Source: Phaeoceros laevis (taxonomy: Eukaryota; Anthocerotophyta; Anthocerotopsida; Notothyladales). From it: DNA of 22,608 bases. The DNA lies in contig JBNGIQ010005170.1 in NCBI GenBank assembly GCA_049999765.1, forward strand, positions 1 to 22,608, written 5' to 3'. Within the stretch, counting starts at the first letter, position 1. Each line of letters begins with the position of its first letter. The translations under genes were made by a program, and so were the position numbers. The notes below the pieces were generated by a model. The model was not told the DNA's origin, ran no database searches, and saw only the letters and a list, made by a program, of their open reading frames with translations. Below, piece after piece: positions 9,788 to 19,800 of this stretch.

Positions 9788-10810
9788 ACTGGGAACTTGG
9801 GATCCCTCGGGAGGGTTGTAGCGCCCCAGTTCGCAAGGTACCAGCCAGCTAACGACGGGCCACGAAATAGTAGAAGCTATGGCGGAATCTATCAACTGGG
9901 ATTGCACCACTCTGGAGACTGCTTATATTGAGATACTATGTGGCCTCGCAGTATACACTTCGGTTCGGTTTAGTTAAGTCTAGAGGCTGATCAAAGCAGC
10001 TGTCAATTCTGTAACGCCTTGCGGCTTCAGAAGGGTTTACATGTTATAATTATGTATATCCCAGTCATCATTGCATCTTCCCTCTTATTGTCCACTACGT
10101 ACGCGTAGCAACCAAATCTGATAATGGGAAAGAGCCAGAGTATTAGCACCTCCTCATAGTTAGACAATGGTAAAGCTGGCATGGCTACCGAAGAGCAAAT
10201 CGGCCAAGATAAAGGGCAAGACTGTCAGCAAAACGCAAGTCTGAATCCCAACCTCCAGAGCAATTGCTGCAGCCAGGTCCTAGCAGAGCGCAGGACGGTA
10301 GGCCTGGTCCTTTGATCTTCCGTCCAATGGTCTCCTACAGTAACCACATCAATCACCTCAGAATATTACAGGAAATGGGCGTTCTTGGGTTCTTCCCACG
10401 GGGTCCACCCGTAGTGCGGCCATAACCTGGGCCTCTTCCAACCTGGGCTCTGGGGAATTTAGAAATTTGCCATAGCAGGGGGCGAGGATCTTTTCTCCAC
10501 TTTTTCCTTCAGACATGAACAGCAGAAATTCAGCACTGATTAAGACATCTATGGCATCTGGTGAACAAGTGTACGTCTTTCCCTGGCAACCCCCTTTCCC
10601 GGTGGTGGATGGCATGCAATGGGCTTCTATGAAGTAAGTCCTCGAGGGGTAGTCACACCGTCGGTCCTTTTGCAGGGCTACAATAAGTAACCACTGTATA
10701 GTGCAAGTGCCACTGTACCCGCTGACTGATCCTCCAGGCGTCCAAAGGATCAGGCGTCCGACAGCAGGTAGGTGGTGGAACTGTTTCAGTTTGGCAACTT
10801 TCCTTCTCGC
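9788..10810. other. Unassigned stretch downstream of the PPR gene
   Basis: No gene is recognised. A minus-strand open frame at 10358-10615 (85 codons) has an ordinary-looking composition but no known motif. The 3' untranslated region of the PPR gene should lie next to 10810. The string tgtagcgcccc near 9816 resembles LTR starts in general style, but no matching second end was found. Confidence 0.35.
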
Positions 10811-13420
10811 TCAATGTCTACCCTTACAGCTGCAGGACCCTGCCTCAAATCGATGCACCCGGTGTGCGTCCCGTACGACGATGTCCCTCTTTTCAACCCT
10901 TGACATAATCTCGGTGGAAGAGTGGCAGTCCCCGCACATTCGCAGGTTTTTGGTTACAAGCAGAGGTGTGCCATCGGGAGTGTTACAGAGACCAAACGCC
11001 AAAGCTAGCTTCTCAGCATGCCCACACAGTTGATCTTCCTTCTCCTTCTCAGACACTGGCTTCAATACCAGCTTGGTGTGTGGTACATGGTTCCCTTCCT
11101 CCTTCAAACGTTCGTATGTGCTCCGAACCTTGCATGAAAGGTCACCCCTTTCTTCCCCCACAACAAATGTATGCACCTGCTTTTTCACCTCAATGCCTGC
11201 CACCGCAGGTTTTTTGTTAGCTCCTGCCAACTTTCTCAACCTTTCTATCCTATCTACATCCGCCCACCTATCTGCATCTGCATACATGTTGGCCATGAGC
11301 ACATATGCAGCGGCAGACTGAGGATCCAGCTCAACAAGACTTTCAAAACACTGTGTTCCCCGCTCTATATCCCCATAACTCTTGCAGGCATTCAGCAATG
11401 ACATCAACCCAACAACATTGTTTTCGAGCCCAGCTGATTTCAGCACATTCTCTGCCTCAACTAAATGGCCTGCCCGCCCAAGAAGATCAACCATGGACAC
11501 ATAATGCTCAGTTGTCGGGTTGCAGCCATGCTGTTTCACCATGGCATCAAAATACTGTCGACCCTTACTGACCAGCCCCGCATTACTGCATGCTACAAGA
11601 AGGCAAGTAAATGTGGTGTCATCAGGCTGAATACCAGCCAGCATCATCTCTTCGAAGCAGGCTGTAGCCATGTGGCCCGCACTGTTTCTACCATACCCAT
11701 TTATCATGGCATTCCATGTTACCGCATCCCTTGTGGACAGACTGTCAAACACTGTGCGTGCATCTTCCAACTGCCCACACTTTGCATACATATCTACGAG
11801 GCAAGTTCCCAGTACTACGTCACCTTCAAGTAGTCCTCTTTTTACAATCCCGGAATGCAGCTGCCTGCCCTGCAAGAGAGCACCAGCACTTGCACAAGCT
11901 TTCAGGAGGCAAACATACATAACACTGTTTGCTAAAATCAGGCCTTCCTGCTCCATCCTTGCATACAATGTGAGCGCCTGGGGCCCGAGCCCATGCTCAG
12001 CATATCCATTTATCATGGCAGTCCATGTTACAGCATTCCTTGTGCGGAGACTGTCAAACACTTTGCGTGCATCTTCGACCTGGCCACATTTCGCATACAT
12101 ATTTACAAGGCAAGTTCCCAGTACTACGTCACCTTCAAGTAGTCCTCTTTTTACAATCCCTGAATGCAGCTGCCTGCCCTGCTGTAGAGCATCAGCACTT
12201 ACACAAGCTTTCAGGAGGCACGCAAACGTAACACTGTCTGCTAAAATTAGGGCATCCTGCTCCATCCTCGCATACAACGCGAGCGCCTGGGGACCAAGCC
12301 CTTGCTCAGCATACCCATTTATCATGGCAGTCCATGTTGCCGCATCCCTCGTGGACAGGCTGTCAAACACTTTGCGTGCATCTTCCAATTGGCCACATTT
12401 TGCATACATGTCAACCAGGCAGGTGCAAACAAAAGAGTCCGGCTGAATGCCACTCTCCAACACATCAGCGTGCACCTGCCTGCCAGATTCCACATCTTTC
12501 CCTCTTGTACAAGCTTGCAGGGCAGCAGAAAAAATGTGACTATCTGGCTCCAAACCTGAGCTGCGCATCTCATTGTACAGTTGAATAGCGTCACTAGGTT
12601 TCCACTGTTCAACATGTGCAGATATAATGGAGAACCACATGAAGACATCAGGTTTGGCCACTCTTTTGAACACCTCCATGGCCTCCTGTAACCGGCCTTG
12701 ACATGCATACATGCGCAAGAGATGGTTTCCCAGAAATGCATTGGATCCGTACCCAAGCTTGACAGTGAGATCATCAAGTCTTCGCCCCAACACCAGATTT
12801 TTCTCAGCCCCACATCTGCGGATGACTCTGTACAGGAGGGAAATGGACACACGACATTGTGAGTCCGCTAATTCACTCAAAGCGTCAACTGCTCCAGTTA
12901 ACTGCCCATTCGCACACAGTTCGCTCACCGCCTGAGCAGTTGCGTATCCTTGGCGCTCTGGCTCCGTCTGAGCGCCTGCATTATAGTGCAACAAGGGGTT
13001 CGATTTGGGCTGAGCAGAACGTCCAATCCACCTCTCCACCACAGTCAGCTCCGCATCCACCCGGTTAGGATTGTAGAAGTTGTTCAGCCATAGGGGCTCC
13101 TTCGACTCCTTGTGCCTGAAGTCGGGAGAGCGGGCGCTCTTCTTGTTCGTCCTGCAGTCCCACCACAATGAGGGGTCCAAGAAATACTGCCTCCACAACA
13201 ACTCTTGCCGCTCTACTGCAGTGCTAGTGCCCGGTATGCCTGCCTTGGCTGCTGTGTGAATCCATTGCCTCAGAGGCACGCTCCAGCTCCTCATAGTTGT
13301 CATGCCCCGCAGCTGTGGGCATCCAAAACCGCTGATGTTGCATCCCGTTGGTGGTGCACAATTGTAGGTGGAGCGAATTGCAGGGTTTTTCAGCAGTAGC
13401 AGTCCAGCGGGCATGCCCAC
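10811..13420 (-). CDS. PPR-DYW protein with N-terminal PDF-like motif, intronless, 869 aa
   Basis: PLS-class PPR-DYW proteins act in chloroplasts or mitochondria, where they choose and deaminate cytidines in RNA (C-to-U editing). Residues 1-70 are a poorly conserved leader. Residues 74-125 hold a motif with LLWRQYF, SLWWDCR and PDFRHKESKEPLWL, resembling the PDF motif of organellar single-stranded DNA-binding (OSB) proteins. PPR repeats run from about 170 to 705, with typical strings such as CLVDMYAKCGQLEDARKVFD and AMINGYAE. The E region follows (about 705-760), then a PG-box-like EEGNHVPHTKLVL, then DYW from about 775: HAE (801-803), CGDCH (829-833) and a final HRFEAGSCSC. All deaminase and zinc ligands appear intact. 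The protein ends KGRH where GDYW is usual. The first Met (13420) gives the longest frame; Met40 or Met43 are alternatives, and a targeting peptide cannot be confirmed by eye. Three copies of a 309-bp repeat lie inside. Confidence 0.93.
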   Translation of the reverse strand: MGMPAGLLLLKNPAIRSTYNCAPPTGCNISGFGCPQLRGMTTMRSWSVPLRQWIHTAAKAGIPGTSTAVERQELLWRQYFLDPSLWWDCRTNKKSARSPDFRHKESKEPLWLNNFYNPNRVDAELTVVERWIGRSAQPKSNPLLHYNAGAQTEPERQGYATAQAVSELCANGQLTGAVDALSELADSQCRVSISLLYRVIRRCGAEKNLVLGRRLDDLTVKLGYGSNAFLGNHLLRMYACQGRLQEAMEVFKRVAKPDVFMWFSIISAHVEQWKPSDAIQLYNEMRSSGLEPDSHIFSAALQACTRGKDVESGRQVHADVLESGIQPDSFVCTCLVDMYAKCGQLEDARKVFDSLSTRDAATWTAMINGYAEQGLGPQALALYARMEQDALILADSVTFACLLKACVSADALQQGRQLHSGIVKRGLLEGDVVLGTCLVNMYAKCGQVEDARKVFDSLRTRNAVTWTAMINGYAEHGLGPQALTLYARMEQEGLILANSVMYVCLLKACASAGALLQGRQLHSGIVKRGLLEGDVVLGTCLVDMYAKCGQLEDARTVFDSLSTRDAVTWNAMINGYGRNSAGHMATACFEEMMLAGIQPDDTTFTCLLVACSNAGLVSKGRQYFDAMVKQHGCNPTTEHYVSMVDLLGRAGHLVEAENVLKSAGLENNVVGLMSLLNACKSYGDIERGTQCFESLVELDPQSAAAYVLMANMYADADRWADVDRIERLRKLAGANKKPAVAGIEVKKQVHTFVVGEERGDLSCKVRSTYERLKEEGNHVPHTKLVLKPVSEKEKEDQLCGHAEKLALAFGLCNTPDGTPLLVTKNLRMCGDCHSSTEIMSRVEKRDIVVRDAHRVHRFEAGSCSCKGRH
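11692..12430 (-). repeat. 309-bp internal tandem repeat encoding PPR triplets, about 2.4 copies
   Basis: Matching points recur at 11692, 12001 and 12310, exactly 309 bp (103 codons) apart. The first two units are nearly identical over their whole length, and the third matches for about 120 bp. Each unit encodes one P-L-S set of PPR repeats, so the frame is kept. This indicates recent duplication inside the RNA-recognition array. Confidence 0.88.
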
Positions 13421-14066
13421 CAGCTGTTAGGCATCCAAGAGTGTTTATGCGGCATCGCGGTAGTGGTGCGCGCCATTGCATATGGAGCAAGGACTGTAGC
13501 CTCCGTTGCGGCAGCCGCTGTTGATTTTCCAACTGCCGTGCTCCTAAACAGATCCAGAAAACCGTTTCGTACCTTGAATTCTCATGTTAGAGTTTCCTAC
13601 CTGATACGACCACTGCAGAGGTGTTCAGATTGATAACAAAACTTTGACGTTGCCAGCAGCCTGCGACCCTCCAGAAAAAATGGCAACCATGCCACTTGTG
13701 GGATTGCACCCAAAAATCTACAAGACACCGCCCAACATTTTAGGGCAGCTGGTGGCATATTCTAATTCGAGGACCATTCTAAGAGCTGCAGATTCTGAGA
13801 AACCACTTCAACCCTTACACTGGTGTTGGTTTCTCAACCCTTACACTGGTGTTACTGAGCCTTTCCAATTTCTGCAGGAAATGGTCCTGCGCCGGACCGA
13901 GAGTCTCGCCTTCCGACCGAGATGTGAGGTAACCTGGAACGTTTCAAACCTCTGTACTGTACCAAGTTCCTGCCACTGCCACCGTTCGCCGTGACTGGCC
14001 AGGAAAAGTGAGACTTTGGGATAGAGCAGAACACCTGCTTTCTCCGCTTTGGTCATGAATCTGGGC
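13421..14066. other. Upstream of PPR gene and of SNAPIN-like gene
   Basis: 13421-13545 is the PPR flank shared with 750-890. An open frame at 13680-13860 (+) reads MATMPLVGLHPKIYK, with no recognised family. From about 13910 to 14066 the sequence is similar to the inverse of 21233-21355, the outer part of the second SNAPIN copy. Confidence 0.4.
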
Positions 14067-14599
14067 ATGGAAGAGATGTGGCTGAGCAGGATTGCAATTG
14101 CAAATCGCGACGAAGTATCATCAGAAGTGTAGGGGCATGCGTGGCCTGATTTTTTATTGAAAACTCGGGAACCGCTCAGGTCAGCAGTGATGGCAAAAGG
14201 TTCTGCTTACAAGGCCCAGACCGGCAGCGAGGCTGTGGAGGTTGTTGCTGAGGGCATAGCATCAGTTCTTGGGCCTGCGATGAAGGAATTGGAAGGCCGA
14301 ATTGAAGGTGCCAGTACGAGTCAGGCAGTCCTGGCGGGCAGCATCGAGCGCCTTACCAGAGGTATTCCAGATTCTGCGCTGTCGTCTAGCAGTGTGACAT
14401 TTGTCGGAGATTTGCAATCGTTCTCGATTTGCTGTACGGTTTCCATGCTCACATTTCTGAACCTAATTGGCTTGAAGAGTTGGACGAGCTTATGGAGATG
14501 ACCCCAATGCCCTTGGTGTCACAACCTGTGAGCCGGCTAAGTGGAATTCGGAAGCGCATCTCGTCTTTAACTGCGACTTTGCGTGTCCCACATGGATAG
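14067..14599 (+). CDS. SNAPIN-like protein (BLOC-1/BORC subunit), three exons, C-terminally short
   Basis: The proposed exons are 14067-14114 (MEEMWLSRIAIANRDE), 14214-14361 and 14478-14599, with introns of 99 and 116 bp and phases 0 and 1. This gives 105 residues. Exon 2 reads EAVEVVAEGIASVLGPAMKE and ends SIERLTR. Exon 3 begins ELDELMEMTPMPLV and continues SGIRKRISSLTATL. This pattern (hydrophobic heptads, then RLTRELD, then SGIRKRISSL) is that of plant SNAPIN, a small coiled-coil subunit of complexes that position lysosomes or endosomes. The family normally continues about 25 residues with QRRID-type sequence, but here the frame ends VPHG and TAG. Dropping one base near 14587 would keep the frame open, so a frameshift or assembly error is possible. 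Expression cannot be judged. A mutated inverted copy lies at 20978-21232. Confidence 0.68.
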
Positions 14600-14922
14600 G
14601 GTAATCTCCAGAGATACCGGTCCTGAGGTTCCGTCCCTAAACCAGTGACGCAACCCTACTGCTATGGGTTACCAAACAAGGAGCCAACCAAGCAAAGTGG
14701 GCAGCTGGTCATATCGCCAGTACCAGGGGTTCGATCGGGCATGGTCCTGGGTTCATGTTGGTTGTCGCTGTTGACCTCAAACCGGCAGCAAAGGATTCAC
14801 TTGCTTTCGAAAAAATTGCAGACTGTGGCTGATTTTCGTGGCGATCTCTTCATTGTAACACTTCATGTTTGTTCCAGGCAGTTTCTCACACTAGTCAAGA
14901 ACCTTACTACTACTCTTTTGGA
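14600..14922. other. Unassigned stretch between SNAPIN-like gene and LINE
   Basis: No gene is seen. The open frame at 14645-14929 has no recognisable motif. 14908-14922 (tactactcttttgga) may be the left target-site duplication of the LINE. Confidence 0.35.
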
Positions 14923-15157
14923 GTTCTAGCTCCAGTCCTGGAGTTCACGGAGGTGACGCGGGGCGGAGCGCAGCGCTAGGGAGCCGGAGTGCGGGGGCGC
15001 GGAGTGGCATTGGCGTGGCACTCGACCTGGCGTTCAGGCCAGCGTGACCTGGTGGGACCGCGCGCGCGCTCAGTGGAGGCGCGCATCTCGAGGCACAGCA
15101 GGAGGAAGGCATTTGTTTGCCTTTTTTCTTGTTGTGCTTAGGGTGTGGCAGCACCGG

Positions 15158-15257
15158 NNNNNNNNNNNNNNNNNNNNNNNNNNNNNNNNNNNNNNNNNNN
15201 NNNNNNNNNNNNNNNNNNNNNNNNNNNNNNNNNNNNNNNNNNNNNNNNNNNNNNNNN
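15158..15257. other. Assembly gap of exactly 100 N
   Basis: One hundred N bases, the usual placeholder for a gap of unknown size. It falls in the 5' region of the LINE beside a tandem repeat, a common cause of assembly breaks. Distances across it are therefore unknown. Confidence 0.98.
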
Positions 15258-15277
15258 TCCTTCTGCTCATCATTGCA

Positions 15278-15442
15278 CTGGTCAGGGAGGAGCATTGGTG
15301 AGGGAGGAGCGAGGGAGGAGCATGGATTGCTGGTGGGAGGAGCGTGGATTGTTGGAGAACTGGTCAGGGAGAAGCATTGGTGAGGGAGGAGCGAGGGAGG
15401 AGCGTGGATTGCTGGTGGGAGGAGCGTGGATTGTTGGAGAAC
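15278..15442. repeat. 82-bp tandem repeat, two copies, in the LINE 5' region
   Basis: The unit beginning ctggtcagggag starts at 15278 and again at 15360, with only a few differences. Both copies are rich in gggaggagc and end in ttgttggagaac. The array starts 20 bp after the gap and may extend into it. Repeated 5' monomers occur in some LINEs, where they act as promoter units; that role is only an analogy here. Confidence 0.85.
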
Positions 15443-15693
15443 GAGCCATCTTTGCATAGGGTTTTTCTTGAGCAATTTTGGAGGCTTCTCATTTGGTGAT
15501 AGCATTTTGGAGGTGTCTCATTTGCTGGACACCTAAAAGTTCTTGTCATCTGCAAGAATGGGCCCTCATAAAGACTACGAGGATTTGTGGCAGGTGCGAT
15601 TGGGGATGATGGGGTGTGCTGGAGTTTTGTGCACCATCATTGTTTAGGATTTCCTGAAGCAAACTTGCACCTATTTTCCTATCAATTGTGAGC

Positions 15694-16841
15694 ATGGGCT
15701 CTCCCCTCAAATCAGGATCCCTCAACTCATTGGATGGAAGTTCACCATCCGGGCTCATCCGGGATGCACTAAAATTGCTTGAAGGAGATTCTGCTTTGCA
15801 TAAAGGGAAAAAAGTAGAACTTCGTAACATTTTGACAATTCTTGCTGAGCGCCTGGCACGGCATGAGGCGGAACCTCTCTCCTCCAAGTATTTCATCAGC
15901 AAATGAGGTTGTCCGCTTCAGAACTGAAGCAAGAGATTAAATCTTCTGCTGAATCAATCAAAATGCAATTGGCGCCAACACTTACAGCCCGTCCTTCATA
16001 TGCTTCCATGGTCTCAGTTTCTAGGGCGGCTGCGGGACCATGGTCTCGGTTTCTAGGGCGGCTGCGGGACCATGGTCTCGGTTTCTAGGGCCACTCCCGC
16101 AGCCGCTCCCAGGTCCTTCCCTCCTAATAATGAGCGGCTCATCATCTCATTCAAGGATGGGAGTTGTCCCAACCTCCCCCATGAGGCCTTGCGTGACACC
16201 ATTAATGCAGAGCTTGCAAAGTGTGACCCTTCAGTGAAAATTCAGGCGATTCAAAAATTTCGTGCGACCAAGTACATGCGGCGGCTCCATCTTGGGGCCC
16301 CAAAGTGTTTCCTGACTATGACACCATTTCAAGCCCATGTGGGCAACATCAAGTCCTCGTCCACAACGTGCCGACGGAGCTTGAGATCGCTACAATTGGG
16401 AACGAACTCCTCAAAGACAATCAGCAAGACCTCTCGGGGTTCTCGGAGCCCCACCGTTGGCTTCTCAAAGACCTCACATAAAAGCGTCACTCCTCGGTGT
16501 TACTATCTGTTCGTGACAAGGAGACCTTGAATACCATCCTCAATCGAGGTCTGGCTTTGCAGGGTAGAATGCTCCGGACCACTAAATTCATCCCGAATTT
16601 GCGGCCTATGCAATGCTTCAATTATCACCGGTTTGGGCACTCTCAAGCTGTCTGTTGCAGCACCATCCGGTGCAGCAATTGCAAGGGTCCCCATCATAAG
16701 GACCAATGCAAAGCAACGGCTTCTTTGTGTTGCAATTGTGAGGGAGCGCACCATGCATATAATCCGTCATGTCCAGCAAAGAGGGAGGCAACATCTCGAA
16801 GTCATGCTCGTGCCCTGGACCAAGTAATGCAATGTCATTGA
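15694..16841 (+). pseudogene. LINE ORF1 (nucleic-acid-binding protein with CCHC knuckles), broken
   Basis: The frame starts at ATG 15694 (MGSPLKSGSLNSLDG), shifts at about 15903 (MRLSASELKQEIKSS), and is shifted again by a 32-bp triplication at 16010-16105. It continues NNERLIISFKDGSCPN, shifts near 16350, passes VLVHNVPTELEIA and a TAA at about 16482, and then runs to 16841. The C-terminal part has three zinc knuckles: CFNYHRFGH..C, where the second cysteine is now Y; CSNCKGPHHKDQC, intact; and CCNCEGAHHAYNPSC, intact with longer spacing. An RRM-like middle followed by CCHC knuckles is typical of ORF1 proteins in I, Jockey and Tad-type LINEs, which bind their own RNA. Confidence 0.8.
16010..16105. 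repeat. 32-bp tandem triplication inside LINE ORF1
   Basis: The unit beginning ggtctc and containing tttctagggcggctg starts at 16010, 16042 and 16074; the third copy diverges after ctagggc. Two extra units add 64 bp, which shifts the frame by one. The frames before and after agree if only one unit is counted (ATG at 16008 against ATG at 16072). Confidence 0.9.
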
Positions 16842-19800
16842 AGATTTTGCAACTCAACTGCCATCGATCCTCATCAGTGGTGGAAACTCTTCTCAACACA
16901 GCTTTTATAAGCTATGATATCCTTTTCTTACAGGAACCCTACGTCCTCAACTCGTCTACTGCCATCTGGTATAGAGAGTGGTCTTCCATTCTCCCTGCTC
17001 CTCATCTTCCTACTATCCCACACGTACTAACCTATGTCAACCGCCGTGTCCCTCCTTCTGCCATCTCCCTCCGAACTGATATCATTCATCATCCCGACAT
17101 CCAATGTCTGCAAGTATTCTCAGATCCCCACTCCCTTTTCTTCCTTAACCTGTACAACCCGCCGACTTTTGAGGCCAATGTCCGTCAATTCATGTCTTTG
17201 TTCCCTCTTCCCTCGCCGTGCTCCTTTGCCCTTGGCGACTTTAATCTCCATCACCCTCTTTGGAACTCCACCACCTCTAAGTCTTGCATCACTTCTATCG
17301 CTGAGGAGTTGGTGAGTTTCGCTGAATCTACTCCATTATTTCTGCTCACTCCTCCTGATTGTCGTACTTACACCTCTCCACATCAGAATGATAGTACTTT
17401 AGACCTTACCTTTGCTTCTGCTGCGGCCCTGAATCTTGTAGAGTTTTGTGACGTTCTTGAGTCGTCTTGGGATTGCGGTTCTGATCGCCATGCGGTGGGC
17501 CTCATCATCTCCTCTTCATCTTCTTCCTGTGGTTCCCCTCCCCTTCCTCGACTTAATGTCAAGGCTACTGACTGAGCCTCCTTTTCTGCCACCTTTGCTT
17601 CGCAAGTTTCTGACCATCTCGTGGGTACTTTCCTTCCTCAATCAGCCGAGCAAGTGGATCTTTTAGTGGCCAAAATCACTATGTGTCTCTCCAAGGCTAT
17701 CACAGTTTCCACTCCTTTAATGCGTCCTCATCCTCTGCCAAGCCATGGTGGTCTGCAGATCTCTCAACTCTTCGTCATGACATGGCTCGTGCACGAAGAC
17801 AAGCCCGCACTTTAAGAAATGCAAGTGCTCTTGCTGGCTTTAAGGAGGCCCGAAATCTCTATTTCCGGTCACTGAAGGTTGCTAAGCGGGATTATTGGAA
17901 GAATTTCCTTGCATCGGCAACCAGCAAGGACATTTGGGAGGCGTATCGCTGCTCCAAGCCGGCATCTCAAGCGTTCACTCCTCCTCTACAGGCGGCCGAT
18001 GGTTCCCTTTCTCACTCCCACGTAGAGAAGTGTGATACCCTTCGTTCTACCCTCTTTCCCTCCTCCTCCAACGTCACTTTCTTCCCTCGTCCTTCTTCCT
18101 CTCCATTCCCGTGGCCATCTCCTACCTTATCTGAAGTTAAAAGTGCAATCTTCTCAGCACAAGCTTGGAATCTCTGCTGGCTTTCTCCAAAGAGGGTGGG
18201 ACCTCTTGCATCCTTTTTTCCTTCTCCTCTTCCATGCATGCTCTTTTCTGGGATACCACCCTTTAGCATGGCGGGATTCCATCACGGTTATTTTACGGAA
18301 ATTTAACCGTATCAACTACTCGCTTCCCCGCTCTTACCGGCCCATTGCTCTGCTCAACTACTTGGATAAAACTTTGAAGTTATTTATGACGTCCCGTATC
18401 TCTTTTCTTGTAGAATCCAACTTGGAATTGCTCCCTCCTGGCCATTTAGGGGGGTGGCCGGGCCATAGTACGAATGATGCTGGTTCCATGCTTGTACAGG
18501 ATATCCGCAAGGCATGGGGGCGGGGTCATATCTTATCTCTACTGCTTATGGACATCAAAGGAGCATGTGATTCTGTTCACCATGACACTCTCCTCTCCAT
18601 CCTCCGCCGTAAGCAGCTCCCTAACCCTTTTATTAGGTGGACATATCATTTTCTCACTCAGCAAAGGACCTCCCTTTGTTTGGATGGCATTGAAGAGGCA
18701 ACTTCTCCTATTAGCTGCGGCCTTCCTCAAAGATTCCTCATCTCCGTACTTCTTTTCTTGTTCTTCAATTCTGAGCTTATCGCTAAGCTTCATGTCCAAG
18801 GCAACAGCATTGGATGGATAAATGATATCGGCGTGTGGATCTCAGCCCCAAGCTATCGCAGGGCAACTGCTAAGCTCCAGAAGTTATTGGACTTATCCCT
18901 TCAGTGGGCCTCTCGGCATTATGTGGAGTTTGACCCACAGAAGTTTAAACTTATTCATTTCTCCCTGAAGTTGAAGGATGATCCCAATGACTTTGTCTTA
19001 CACTTCCGGATCAATCTTCCATCAAGCCCAAACCTTGGGTTAAGTTCCTTCAGTTATACTTCGACTGCAAGCTCTCTTGGAATGTTCATGTTCAATAGAT
19101 GGCGGCATCGGCTCACCGATCTCTCTCGGCTTTAGTATCTTTGGGGAAGTCTAATTGGGGCTTGCGAGCCCACCTCCCTTGTCAACTAATCATCTCAGTG
19201 GTGCTTCCTAAATTGGGCTACGGGAGCTATGTGTGGTTCAATAATGAAACTACTCATATCAAGATTCTTGACAGGGTACAGCGGGCGGCTTGCAAGGCTA
19301 TTACAGGTGCTTTTTGTACGACTTCGACTGAGGCCCTCGAATTTGAGGCTTATTTGCTTCCTACGGCATTACGCCTTCAACGTCAATCCCTCCGGCCTGT
19401 GCTCGCATTCTTTCTTCACCCCCAAGTCACCCTATTCACCGGATCTTTAATCCTCCCGTTCGCGCTAAACGTCGTCCCTCGTCTAAGCGGAGTCGTTTCA
19501 CTTTACTAACTCGCTCCCCCTTCTTCTCAACCCTTTGCCTCCCAGAGTCGACCTCTCTAAAAACAATCCACCCATGCCTACTCCCTCCTTGGCTCCCTCC
19601 TTCCCTCCCTCCTATCTCCTCGTATCCTTGCTTCGCCTGTCAAGCAATTGTCTCCCACTCTTCTCTCTACCCTGTCCCTCACTCTCGTTCAATATATACA
19701 GATGGCTCCCTCCTCGACAACAAAGCAGGTGGTGCTGCGGTCTACTACTTCCAAGAGCAACTAGTGCATCAATTCTCTTTCGGCCTTGGCCACTTTGGTG

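Noticed and set aside
9816-10100. Possible solo LTR starting tgtagcgcccc
   Set aside because: No matching LTR end or target-site duplication could be found, and no retrotransposon domains lie nearby.
10358-10615. Minus-strand 85-codon open frame downstream of the PPR gene
   Set aside because: No recognisable motif, splice structure or homologue in the window; kept only as unassigned sequence.
11465-12446. Plus-strand open frames of 122 and 258 codons opposite the PPR gene
   Set aside because: They are mirror frames of the tandem PPR repeats on the minus strand, repeat with the same 309-bp period, and carry no domain.
15278-15442. CRISPR-like direct repeats
   Set aside because: The units are long, contiguous and without unique spacers; they are ordinary tandem repeats in a eukaryotic retrotransposon.
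14945-15505. Open frames running through the N gap on both strands
   Set aside because: They are produced by reading through N bases and by the stop-poor 82-bp repeats; no protein is supported.
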